A stretch of 64,000 nucleotides of DNA. It comes from Sparassis latifolia (taxonomy: Eukaryota > Basidiomycota > Agaricomycetes > Polyporales > Sparassidaceae). The stretch is taken from positions 1,588,416 to 1,652,415 of the forward strand of contig CM031552.1 of NCBI GenBank assembly GCA_018466975.1. Reading direction: 5' to 3'. The position numbers were made by a program, and so were the translations under genes. Shown here one piece after another: positions 46,516-54,843 of the stretch. Position 1 is the first letter of the stretch. Every line of letters begins with the position of its first letter. The notes under the pieces were generated by a model, which worked only from the letters and a program-made list of their open reading frames with translations, had not been told where the DNA came from and did not search any database.

Positions 46516-47277
46516 GCTTAGTCGCAGAGACGTGACGGCCAGGGCGTTCTTATGCAACACGTATGGTTAAGACTGTTATTAGGATTTCTGGAGTAGATGA
46601 CGTGGCTGATTAGTATAAGTGCTAGCAGTGAGCTCTTTGTGTGCTTACTAACGAGATATAGATGAATGTAGGTGAACGTTAGGCTTTCGAAAAGTAAGGT
46701 AATTTGTTGAACAGACTGGATGATCTCAGTGGTCTAACATCATTTATGTATGAGCAATAACCGTATATTTGCTTGAGTTGGTGAGCGAGCATAGTTTGAG
46801 GTCGAGTCTGGGAAGGGCCTCGAGGCCAGCGACGATGCTTATATACAGACCTAGAAGTGGTAATTACTCTGTATTTCCTCTCCACCTCGTCCAATAATGC
46901 AGTGGGGCTCATTTCCCTTCACGGCAGTGCCAGCTCATTCCAGAGAAAGTTCCGCCACGAGAACAAAAACTTAGGTTTTCTGAATTGTGTTTTATATCAT
47001 GGCAACATACTAGACAAGTTGTTGGGATGTAGACCGCGCATTTGCCGAAGATTGCTACACGTTAAGAAACCAATGAAAGTAAGGCATAGAAATATCAAAC
47101 ACCATGGAAGACGGCGGTTACGGAATACTGAACATCACCGTGAGAGAAAACGAGTTCAAACCCTCGTAGTATCAGACAGCAGCGGGTGATGAGGAACACT
47201 CATAAAAAACCTATGAAGAACACACATCAGCGCATGCAACATATTCGAGGCAGCAGCTGGACATACAGTGCCGACTA
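46516..47277. other. Intergenic, no gene recognised
   Basis: Somewhat AT-richer than the left half of the window. No supported coding frame, RNA gene or repeat. It lies downstream of the nuclease-like gene at 47278. Confidence 0.4.
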
Positions 47278-47856
47278 CTAGACGAGAGCACTCAGACCGG
47301 ACAAGAACGCACTCCCACCAGTGTGGATTGCGACAGATCCTCGAGCACGGGTCCTGTTCGCACCTTGCCCTTCACTTCGCCAGATAACAGTTTCTCCACC
47401 CATAATTAAGTAGGCGACGAAGCCATTGCTGCAAGTTTCAATCGGCAGAGCATCCAGGTAATTCGTCACTTGTCGCATGTATGCATCGCGCTTTGCTGCA
47501 TCATTTTTCACCTCTATCAAGGCGAGAACAAGATCCGATGCCGTACCCATGACTTCCCTGCCCTTGACAATGATAAAGTCAGGAATCCATATCTTCACCG
47601 ACTCTAGATTCGTTTCCAACACGGGATCAATAAATGAAGGCTCCGATGCGGTCGAACGGGCTGCGGGACGTGATTCGATGATTGTCCTTTCTTGTACTAT
47701 CGGCTGCGGACAAATAATAAATCCCCGAGAAGGAGAAAAGATGTCGGCGAATATCGCATTCAAGGGACCATAAAGTGAATTCTCATAGCGAGGAGGAAGC
47801 TTTATAAGCCGACCAAGGCGTTCATGGGACCAACGTGCGTGTGAGGCCTGCGCCAT
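47278..47856 (-). CDS. PD-(D/E)XK nuclease-like protein 1, 192 aa
   Basis: Single-exon coding frame with the core of a restriction-endonuclease-like fold. An early glutamate lies in YENSLYGPL (E25). WIPDFII supplies PD at 92-93, LALIEVKND supplies E115-x-K117, and the following helix has Q129 (YMRQVTNYLDAL). These are the positions of the metal-binding Glu, Asp, Glu/Lys and helix Gln of the superfamily. A paralogue sits at 53479 in inverted orientation with identical spacing between PD and ExK. No DNA-binding domain, signal peptide or transmembrane segment is visible. The ATG is preceded directly by a splice-acceptor-like CACCTGCCGATAG, and a canonical GTGAGT donor lies about 50 nt upstream, so the 5' UTR likely contains a 51-nt intron. 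Function in fungi is unknown to me; nuclease activity is inferred from motifs only. Confidence 0.7.
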   Translation of the reverse strand: MAQASHARWSHERLGRLIKLPPRYENSLYGPLNAIFADIFSPSRGFIICPQPIVQERTIIESRPAARSTASEPSFIDPVLETNLESVKIWIPDFIIVKGREVMGTASDLVLALIEVKNDAAKRDAYMRQVTNYLDALPIETCSNGFVAYLIMGGETVIWRSEGQGANRTRARGSVAIHTGGSAFLSGLSALV

Positions 47857-49660
47857 CTATCGGCAGGTGAGCTTATCATAAAGCCAAAGAATGGCAAACA
47901 CACTCACTGACACAATTGGGCACGATCAGGAAGTGACTGAAGCAAAGCGGGTAGGACGGAGGGCTGATGTAAATGCGATACGATTGCGAACGGGTACAGT
48001 GTTGGTGTATGCCGTCGGCGTGTCGATGAGGGAAGACTGGGTGACCGGCCTATACGGTTTGGGAGCTGACGGAAGGCCCTCGAAAGCCTCAAAAGTTATA
48101 TGTGGCACGGACTAGGGCGCCTGTCGATCATATGTCAGAGATGCCGCTACAAGCGCGGCGTTAGATCAAAACAAACTTTTTCTCCCTCAGGAGTCACTGG
48201 GCGCAGTGTCGTGGTAGAACAATTTTTTCCGAGGAGTCACAGGGCGCAGCGCCGTGGCAACATCATCATTTCTTCGGAGGCATAATGGCATGGCAGAAGA
48301 ACAAAATATTCTGGCAGAAGCAACACCCTGAGTGCATAACAGCAATCAGGCGGCCCAGCGCTGACAACCACGAGGACGCGACAGTCTCGCACCAAACAGG
48401 GTCGAATCACAAGGATCACGTACCGAGTGTCTCAAAGGCGGAAACACGGAATCAGGATGATCCCTCGAGGTGTAGACCTGTGTCAGTTGGACGAATTTCC
48501 GAAGGACAAATGACTCATGGCGAGTTACAGGACAAAAAGAGAAACGCACGAATCATGAGGACGTTCGACGTCGCCTCATCACAAAGCCGTAAGATTTCAG
48601 GGTACATGCCCACCAATTGGCTGAGGAACTTGCTTCTGGTTTGCGGCACCATCAGATTTGTTCATGGAATAAGGGCTGGAACCCGAGAGAGAAAGCTAAG
48701 GGCATTTGGTGGCGCACCTGAATACATTCTTTATTAGTCCAATTCGGGATGCGAAATCGAACGCAGACACGAGTCTGTTGCTCGTTGTTGTACCTGCCGT
48801 CCCTGTGAGGTGAGCTCTGTTGCCCGGCGATTTGAACAAAATTAGATTACTCGTACGCGTAGCAGCGCAGCACTGCGACAGTAGTAATGGAGACCTGGAC
48901 TTGAAGGTGCTGAAATGCCGTTCTAATTAGACAAATTGCACGGATGCGAGACAACAAACTTGGGGCGGCCGCGATGCTTCTCAGCGTGTGTGCAACGGAG
49001 GTGCTAGTACAGATCGCGAGCATTCCGCACTCCCGCGAGTAATTGCGGTCTGTAAGCCCTAGGTCCGGTGCGGAACCTCCTCAGCGTCTCTCCGTAATTG
49101 TACGCTTGTACAATACCGGGCGAAGGGACCCACCAGAAGACACACGGTGCATCCGGCGTCTGCTCGGCGGAAAACACAGGATCATTTCCTGAGCTATCTT
49201 CAAGTACCTCTTTTCGGAGTCTCGACAGATCTGAAATCGACTTGGTACCCCAGAACATGTGGAAGCACAGAACATGTGGAGGTACGAAGAAGCGCCACTA
49301 ATTGAAGCTGATGGGTCCACTGTGACTCGGCGCTTGTCGCTGTCACCGTGTGTGGCGTCGTCGTCCTTCAAGTTGCTCTCAGGCTGAGTCTGTATTTAAA
49401 GCATCGCTGCTCGCCTTCAGACGTCTCACACAACCCTTCAATCTGCATCCGACTCCAGGCTTCAGACCTGAGGTATGATTATTGCTTATCTGTGAAGAAC
49501 GTTGGCACCGATATCTGCTACCCCTACCATCTAGTCTACCCGAGGATCTGTCTTTACCTATCGACGCCTAACTTTCACCTGCTGTTTCCTACACGTCGTT
49601 GGTGTGTATGCGATGGTCACTGTCTACGCCCATGCTAACCAGCCGCGCCATAGCATCATG
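47846..49660 (+). repeat. Left arm of a large inverted repeat
   Basis: About 1.8 kb that reappears in reverse complement at 51950-53489. It runs from the first codons of nuclease 1 to the first codons of the B-type GGYFLT gene, so it covers the whole divergent intergenic region. Apart from two blocks (about 370 bp extra here near 48607-48975, and 98 bp missing near 48155) only scattered substitutions were seen. Open frames kept in both arms: 47891-48115 (MANTLTDTIGHDQEV, 74 codons) and 48285 onward (MAWQKNKIFWQKQHPEC). They may be exons, small genes or passengers. A TATA-like TATTTAAA lies at 49393-49400. Confidence 0.9.
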
Positions 49661-50041
49661 CCCTTGATCATTGGTGGCTACTTCTTGACCGATCAACAGT
49701 TGGCCACGTTGGGTGCTAAACGTGGTCTCAACATCCCCAATGGCGAAGCGCACATTTTGAACCGTCACTTCAGGTCCCGGGGAATAAACTCTCTGACCGC
49801 GGTTCCGGTGGCATTACGCCACAGGGATCGAGACAGTACCGGGGCCTACATCATTGGAACTTTGCTCCAGACTCAGAATCGGTATGAAGGGCTGACAAGT
49901 CTTAGGGACTGTAAGCCCTTCGAGCCAACTGAACAGGACCGTGAGATCGAAGCATGGCTACGGCGGTGTGGGGTAGATCCTGTGTGGGAGACAGTGCCGG
50001 ATCCATATGGGAAGTCTAATCTCTGGGCACCGACCTCTTGA
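49604..50041 (+). CDS. GGYFLT-family small protein, B-type, up to 145 aa
   Basis: Intact relative of the 34140 and 51563 proteins. Blocks: GGYFLTDQQLATLGAKRGLN, IPNGEAHILN, SRGI, TAVPVALRHRD, IIGTLLQT, LRDCKPFEPTEQDREIEAWL and PVWETVPDPYGK. The first codons (MYAMVTVYAHANQPRHSIM) lie in the inverted-repeat arm and are nearly identical to the A-type gene opposite. The more conserved start is ATG 49658, because the 34140 copy has only a short leader before IGGYFLT. A TATTTAAA box lies about 210-260 bp upstream. No signal peptide, membrane helix or known domain; the C-terminal half is acidic then aromatic (WETVPDPYG). Function unknown. Its divergent partner across the arm is nuclease 1. Confidence 0.7.
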   Translation: MYAMVTVYAHANQPRHSIMPLIIGGYFLTDQQLATLGAKRGLNIPNGEAHILNRHFRSRGINSLTAVPVALRHRDRDSTGAYIIGTLLQTQNRYEGLTSLRDCKPFEPTEQDREIEAWLRRCGVDPVWETVPDPYGKSNLWAPTS

Positions 50042-50322
50042 GGACGAGGTGTACAAGAAATAGCCGGGCGCGGTGTCTTGGTGGCTGCTGCCCACCGAGA
50101 CACCCATACAATGCATCGATGTTTTCCTATGATCACTAAGTACACAGGAAAACTAATACATGGATCAGGGCGTGGTTGGAGGGTAGTTCAAAATATAACT
50201 AGCATTACCGAGATCGGATTGCTGTCAGTACGAGAAGAGGGCAGCGGGAGTGCGGACCCGCAAGGATGAACTTACCTAGTAGGCAGAGATGGGTGTCAGG
50301 CGAGAAGAGCAGCTGCCTACTA

Positions 50323-50470
50323 CTGTAGGTTTTCGACCAATCCGGACAGGTTTTGCCTTTTTTGGATGGTTAGAAAAATCTCATGAAATCTCATAAATCG
50401 AGAAAAAATTATTGGCGGGGTTGAAAATCCGTGTGACCTGTGACCGTCCGGATTGGTCGTAAACCTACAG
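50323..50470. mobile_element. 148-bp MITE with 25-bp terminal inverted repeats and TA duplication
   Basis: Left end CTGTAGGTTTTCGACCAATC and right end GATTGGTCGTAAACCTACAG form 25-bp inverted repeats with one mismatch. The element is flanked by TA on both sides (50321-50322 and 50471-50472), as left by Tc1/mariner-type transposases. The 98-bp interior is A/T-rich and non-coding. It sits in the spacer between the two GGYFLT genes. Confidence 0.8.
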
Positions 50471-50472
50471 TA

Positions 50473-51562
50473 AGTGCATCCCCCTATCCCGCGGACTGAG
50501 TCTCGCTGTTCCGCGTGGGGAGCAGGTCTCGCTGTTTCCGGTACTGGAAAACAGGGTGTGCACCTCGCCGGGCCCGCGTTCGCATTTCTTCGATTAGACT
50601 GGCGAAATCAACCTTTTATTTAACACCAATTTATGAGAAACGTGACAGCCACTCTGTCAATCCGAGTCCTCCCTGATTGTACTACTTTTCCTAGGATTCA
50701 TGTATGGTTGATGGAGCATTGTCGTTGTCGATTGGATTTGTGCACGCTAGGAGGATTGTAGGCTCGATACTGATTGAGTTGGGAGAAATTTGAGAAATAC
50801 AACTGTGCTTAGTATGTAACCCCGAAATCGTGTACCACGGTGAAACACCCTCATTTGAAAGCAGACTAGTTGAACGACGTTGTTGAGCATAGGATACCGG
50901 GCACATCAATACCAGTGTGCCGCAAGTAGCCTAAGTGGAGTACAAAGTCGGAGTTCCGGAGGAGTGTGGAGTATACTGTATAAAATATGCAAGAAGTTGT
51001 ACCGGTAGACTCGGTAGCGTGATGCGTTGAACGCGACGTCGGCTATTCGACAATTGCGCACCGCATCCAAGCATCCGAGGCCATCGAGCACTCTAGCAGC
51101 AAGTCATGTAGCAAATTTCGAACACGTCCGAGTCGAGGGCGTGTTTTGCGACGCGTCATGTTGAATCTCAGAAGTCGCGCACTCTCTTGAACTTTACACG
51201 CTCTGCGCTTCTCGAAGTAAAATCTAAGTAAAGCCTCCGCAGGGAGAGGGAATACATCACGTACTCGAGCTCTCGGTATCAGGCGAGCTATAGAGGCTCG
51301 GAGTCAATAAAAATAAAATAAAAATAATTGGGCGGCTAAGACCCGGTGCTACCGTCGTATCTATGGTGTGCTGCAGAATCGAGGGGGTTTTTCTCGATGA
51401 GCCTGGATAGTATCGTATCATCCAGACAGAGTAGCATAGCATTCAATGTACCCCTGCTACAACGTGGAAAATGCAGTAAATAACAGCAATTACACAAAGA
51501 TCATCAACACACAGCCAGAACATTTCACAACATACATCGACAAGTCAGCTACGGAAACCCAA
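50473..51562. other. Central spacer of the inverted-repeat locus
   Basis: About 1.1 kb between the MITE and the 3' end of the A-type gene. It is unique sequence, not shared between the halves of the locus. No supported gene; open frames of 60-80 codons have no recognisable content. An A/T-rich AAAATAAAAATAA stretch lies near 51308-51328. Confidence 0.45.
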
Positions 51563-52006
51563 CTAGTCCTGCATCACACCGTTCTCATTGAACTTCCCAA
51601 ACGGATCAGGAACAGTCTCAAACACGGGATCCGGCACCCCATATCGCTGCAGCCATTCCTTGATCTGCAAGTCATCGTTGTTCTCTACAAATGAGACACA
51701 ATCACGAAGACGCTCTACATTATCGTCTCGATTGTGAGTCGTAATCAACGTTCCGGTCACAAAGGGGTTTGAGGCATGCCGGTCCTTCTGGGGTAGAGCA
51801 ACCGGGATCGCAGTACAATACTTGATTCCCCTGGAGAGCAGGTGCGAATTCAAAATGTGCGCTTCGCCATTGGGGATGTTGAGACCACGTTTAGCACCGA
51901 ACGTGGTCAATTGTTGATCGGTCAAGAAGTAGCCACCAATGACCATGACCATGATACTATGGCGCGGCTGGTTAGCATGTGCGTAGACAGTGACCATCGC
52001 ATACAC
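51563..52006 (-). CDS. GGYFLT-family small protein, A-type, up to 147 aa
   Basis: Convergent partner of the 49604 gene. Its first 19 codons (MYAMVTVYAHANQPRHSIM) are shared with that gene through the repeat arm. The rest is A-type: GGYFLTDQQLTTFGAKRGLN, CTAIPVALPQKD, FVTGTLITTH, LRDCVSFVENNDDLQIKEWL, PVFETVPDPFGKFNENGVMQD. It is far closer to the 34140 protein than to its neighbour. The most likely start is the ATG at 51952, or the next one two codons later before VIGGYFLT. No known domain, signal peptide or membrane segment. Its divergent partner across the arm is nuclease 2. Confidence 0.7.
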   Translation of the reverse strand: MYAMVTVYAHANQPRHSIMVMVIGGYFLTDQQLTTFGAKRGLNIPNGEAHILNSHLLSRGIKYCTAIPVALPQKDRHASNPFVTGTLITTHNRDDNVERLRDCVSFVENNDDLQIKEWLQRYGVPDPVFETVPDPFGKFNENGVMQD

Positions 52007-53489
52007 ACCAACGACGTGTAGGAAACAGCAGGTGAAAGTTAGGCGTCGATAGGTAAAGACAGATCCTCGGGTAGACTAGATGGTAGGGGTAGCAGATATC
52101 GGTGCCAACGTTCTTCACAGATAAGCAATAATCATACCTCAGGTCTGAAGCCTGGAGTCGGATGCAGATTGAAGGGTTGTGTGAGACGTCTGAAGGCGAG
52201 CAGCGATGCTTTAAATACAGACTCAGCCTGAGAGCAACTTGAAGGACGACGACGCCACACACGGTGACAGCGACAAGCGCCGAGTCACAGTGGACCCATC
52301 AGCTTCAATTAGTGGCGCTTCTTCGTACCTCCACATGTTCTGTGCTTCCACATGTTCTGGGGTACCAAGTCGATTTCAGATCTGTCGAGACTCCGAAAAG
52401 AGGTACTTGAAGATAGCTCAGGAAATGATCCTGTGTTTTCCGCCGAGCAGACGCCGGATGCACCGTGTGTCTTCTGGTGGGTCCCTTCGCCCGGTATTGT
52501 ACAAGCGTACAATTACGGAGAGACGCTGAGGAGGTTCCGCACCGGACCTAGGGCTTACAGACCGCAATTACTCGCGGGAGTGCGGAATGCTCGCGATCTG
52601 TAGCACCTCCGTTGCACACACGCTGAGGAGGTACCCTAAAATCTTACGGCTTTGTGATGAGGCGACGTCGAACGTCCTCATGATTCGTGCGTTTCTCTTT
52701 TTGTCCTGTAACTCGCCATGAGTCATTCGTCCTTCGGAAATTCGTCCAACTGACACAGGTCTACACCTCGAGGGATCATCCTGATTCCGCGTTTCTGCCT
52801 TTGAGACACTCGGTACGTGATCCTTGTGATTCGACCCTGTTTGATGCGAGACTGTCGCGTCCTCGTGGTTGTCAGCGCTGGGCCGCCTGATTGCTGTTAT
52901 GCACTCAGGGTGTTGCTTCTGCCAGAATATTTTGTTCTTCTGCCATGCCATTATGCCTCCGAAGAAATGATGATGTTGCCACGGCGCTGCGCCCTGTGAC
53001 TCCTCGGAAAAAAATTGTTCTACCACGACACTGCGCCCAGTGACTCCTGAGGGAGAAAAAGTTTGTTTTGATCTAACGCCGCGCTTGTAGCTTCCCAAGG
53101 AATGTTGGTTTTGCCATGGGACTTACCCAGGGCTAGCTGTTCAGAGATTGTTTTTACCGCACCATGATGCCTTGTGGAGATGGTTCCGCGGCATCTCTGA
53201 CATATGATCGACAGGCGCCCTAGTCCGTGCCACATATAACTTTTGAGGCTTTCGAGGGCCTTCCGTCAACTCCCAAACCATATAGGCCGGTCACCCAGTC
53301 TTCCCTCATCGACACGCCGACGGCATACACCAACACTGTACCCGTTCGCAATTGTATCGCATTTACATCAGCCCTCCGTCCTACCCGCTTTGCTTCAGTC
53401 ACTTCCTGATCGTGCCCAATCGTGTCAGTGAGTGTGTTCGCCATTCTTCGGCTTTATGATAAGCTCACCTGCCAATAGATGGCGCAGGC
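51950..53489 (-). repeat. Right arm of the large inverted repeat
   Basis: Reverse-complement counterpart of 47846-49660. It lacks the 370-bp block of the left arm but has 98 bp more (about 53090-53187), which reads as two extra units of a degenerate 45-49-bp tandem repeat also present next to it (units with CACTGGGCGCAGTGTCGTGG and CACAGGGCGCAGCGCCGTGG). Frames MANTLTDTIG (53444-53220) and MAWQKNKIFWQ (53098-52568) are kept, with only a few amino-acid differences from the left arm. Confidence 0.9.
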
Positions 53490-54174
53490 TTTGAATCCTG
53501 ATTGGCTCGTCAGGCGCCTTCAGAGTGCCTTCAAGTCACGCATTGAGTATGAAAATGATCTCTACGGCCCGCTGAATTCACTACTTCTGGGCATATTCCC
53601 TCCTTCACGTGGTTACTTGGTGAAACCACAGGCTGTTATTCGACCTCATCTCCCGGTAGTATCGACGTCGGTTCTTCCGCCTGGAACGGGACATCATCCC
53701 GATGCTGTTAGGCAGTCGGCACGCATTGCCGCTCTACCTGGTCCCGCGCTGGGTCATAGCACGAAGCTGTCTGTGGATTCGATAGGTTCCGCAGGATCTT
53801 ATGATTCCTATGGTGAACCGGCTTCTTTAAAAAAAGTGCGGCGTGGTGTGCCCGAGGAAGTTTGGATTCCAGACTTCATAGTCGCTAAAGCTAGTGACTA
53901 CACCGGTGCAAATTTCGATTCCATTATTGTGCTATTGGAGGTGAAATCGGATGACAGTGCGAGAAATGTCTTCATCCGGCAAGTCGAAGGCTACCTGGAC
54001 GCTATACAGACCAAAGAATATGTCGACGGTTTCGTCGCATATCTGACCATAGGGGCAGACACCATAGTTTGGAGGACCGAGATAAACGGTACGGATCGAA
54101 GGCAAGTCCAGGCAGACAGGACGATTAGAACTGGTGGTAGGGTCTTCCTGGAACGCCTTCAAGCACTGGCCTGA
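53479..54174 (+). CDS. PD-(D/E)XK nuclease-like protein 2, 231 aa
   Basis: Paralogue of nuclease 1 in opposite orientation. The predicted active site is complete: E25 in IEYENDLYGPL, PD at 131-132 (VWIPDFIVAK), E154-x-K156 in VLLEVKSDD and Q168 in the following helix (FIRQVEGYLDAI). The C-terminus (FVAYLTIGADTIVWRTE, RTIRTGGRVFLERLQALA) aligns with that of nuclease 1. It is longer because of a Ser/Pro/Gly-rich insertion at about residues 55-125 between the first helix and the catalytic sheet. The first four codons (MAQA) and all upstream sequence lie in the inverted-repeat arm; as for nuclease 1, a 51-nt 5'-UTR intron (GTGAGT...CAATAG) appears to end exactly before the ATG. Whether it cuts DNA, and in what context, is not known. 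Confidence 0.72.
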   Translation: MAQALNPDWLVRRLQSAFKSRIEYENDLYGPLNSLLLGIFPPSRGYLVKPQAVIRPHLPVVSTSVLPPGTGHHPDAVRQSARIAALPGPALGHSTKLSVDSIGSAGSYDSYGEPASLKKVRRGVPEEVWIPDFIVAKASDYTGANFDSIIVLLEVKSDDSARNVFIRQVEGYLDAIQTKEYVDGFVAYLTIGADTIVWRTEINGTDRRQVQADRTIRTGGRVFLERLQALA

Positions 54175-54843
54175 TCATTTCTGTGAGCTCTTATTATTCG
54201 GTGCATCACGTATTCTCAAAACTTGCTGCGTATCAGACGTCCGTAATGGTTGTTATGTACAATTCTGTTATGAGTCATTCGGTGCGGTTGCTTCGCGGTC
54301 TCCAATCTTGATATTGCCTCTACACGTACATTTTCGTACATGGTCTTTTCGCGTACGTTGTGGTAGCTATTCGTGGCAGAATGTAAATACTATGGTCCGT
54401 CGTCATGTTTTATTATCTAACCTTCGAATGTGCATGGCGTGTGCCTTTGTTTGCCATTGTTGTAGCATCACCCTACTAGATTCTCCGGATAAGTTAGCTT
54501 TTGAGACACTTTGAATCGTCGTGCACATACCAAAAGCGATGGTATACCGGGTGAGTGTGCAGTCTTTCCCTAATCGTACAGCAGTGGTGAGCTACAGAAG
54601 CGCAAGCATGAGCTTTGAGCCCGCGAACTTCGCGGCGCAGCGTTGTGATGTTGAGACTCAGAACACTTCCAACTGAAAGAGTAGCTTTCCGCTAGGCATG
54701 CTAAGAAAACGGACATATGCGTCTAGGATACACACGCTTGCACTGCCCAGCGACCAGGTGACAGAATCTTACAGAATCTTCGAGACGCTTTGTCCATACC
54801 TAACATTAACGCCAGAACTGGAAATCACTTATCATCACTGTCA
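54175..54843. other. Tail-to-tail intergenic region
   Basis: Separates the 3' ends of nuclease 2 and the GH3 gene. A plus-strand frame at 54698-54988 overlaps the last GH3 exon in antisense and is not supported as a gene. No repeat or RNA gene was seen. Confidence 0.45.

Noticed and set aside
47278..54174. Inverted-repeat locus as a mating-type (homeodomain or pheromone) locus
   Set aside because: No homeodomain, CaaX-ending pheromone or seven-helix receptor was found; the genes match neither mating-type class.
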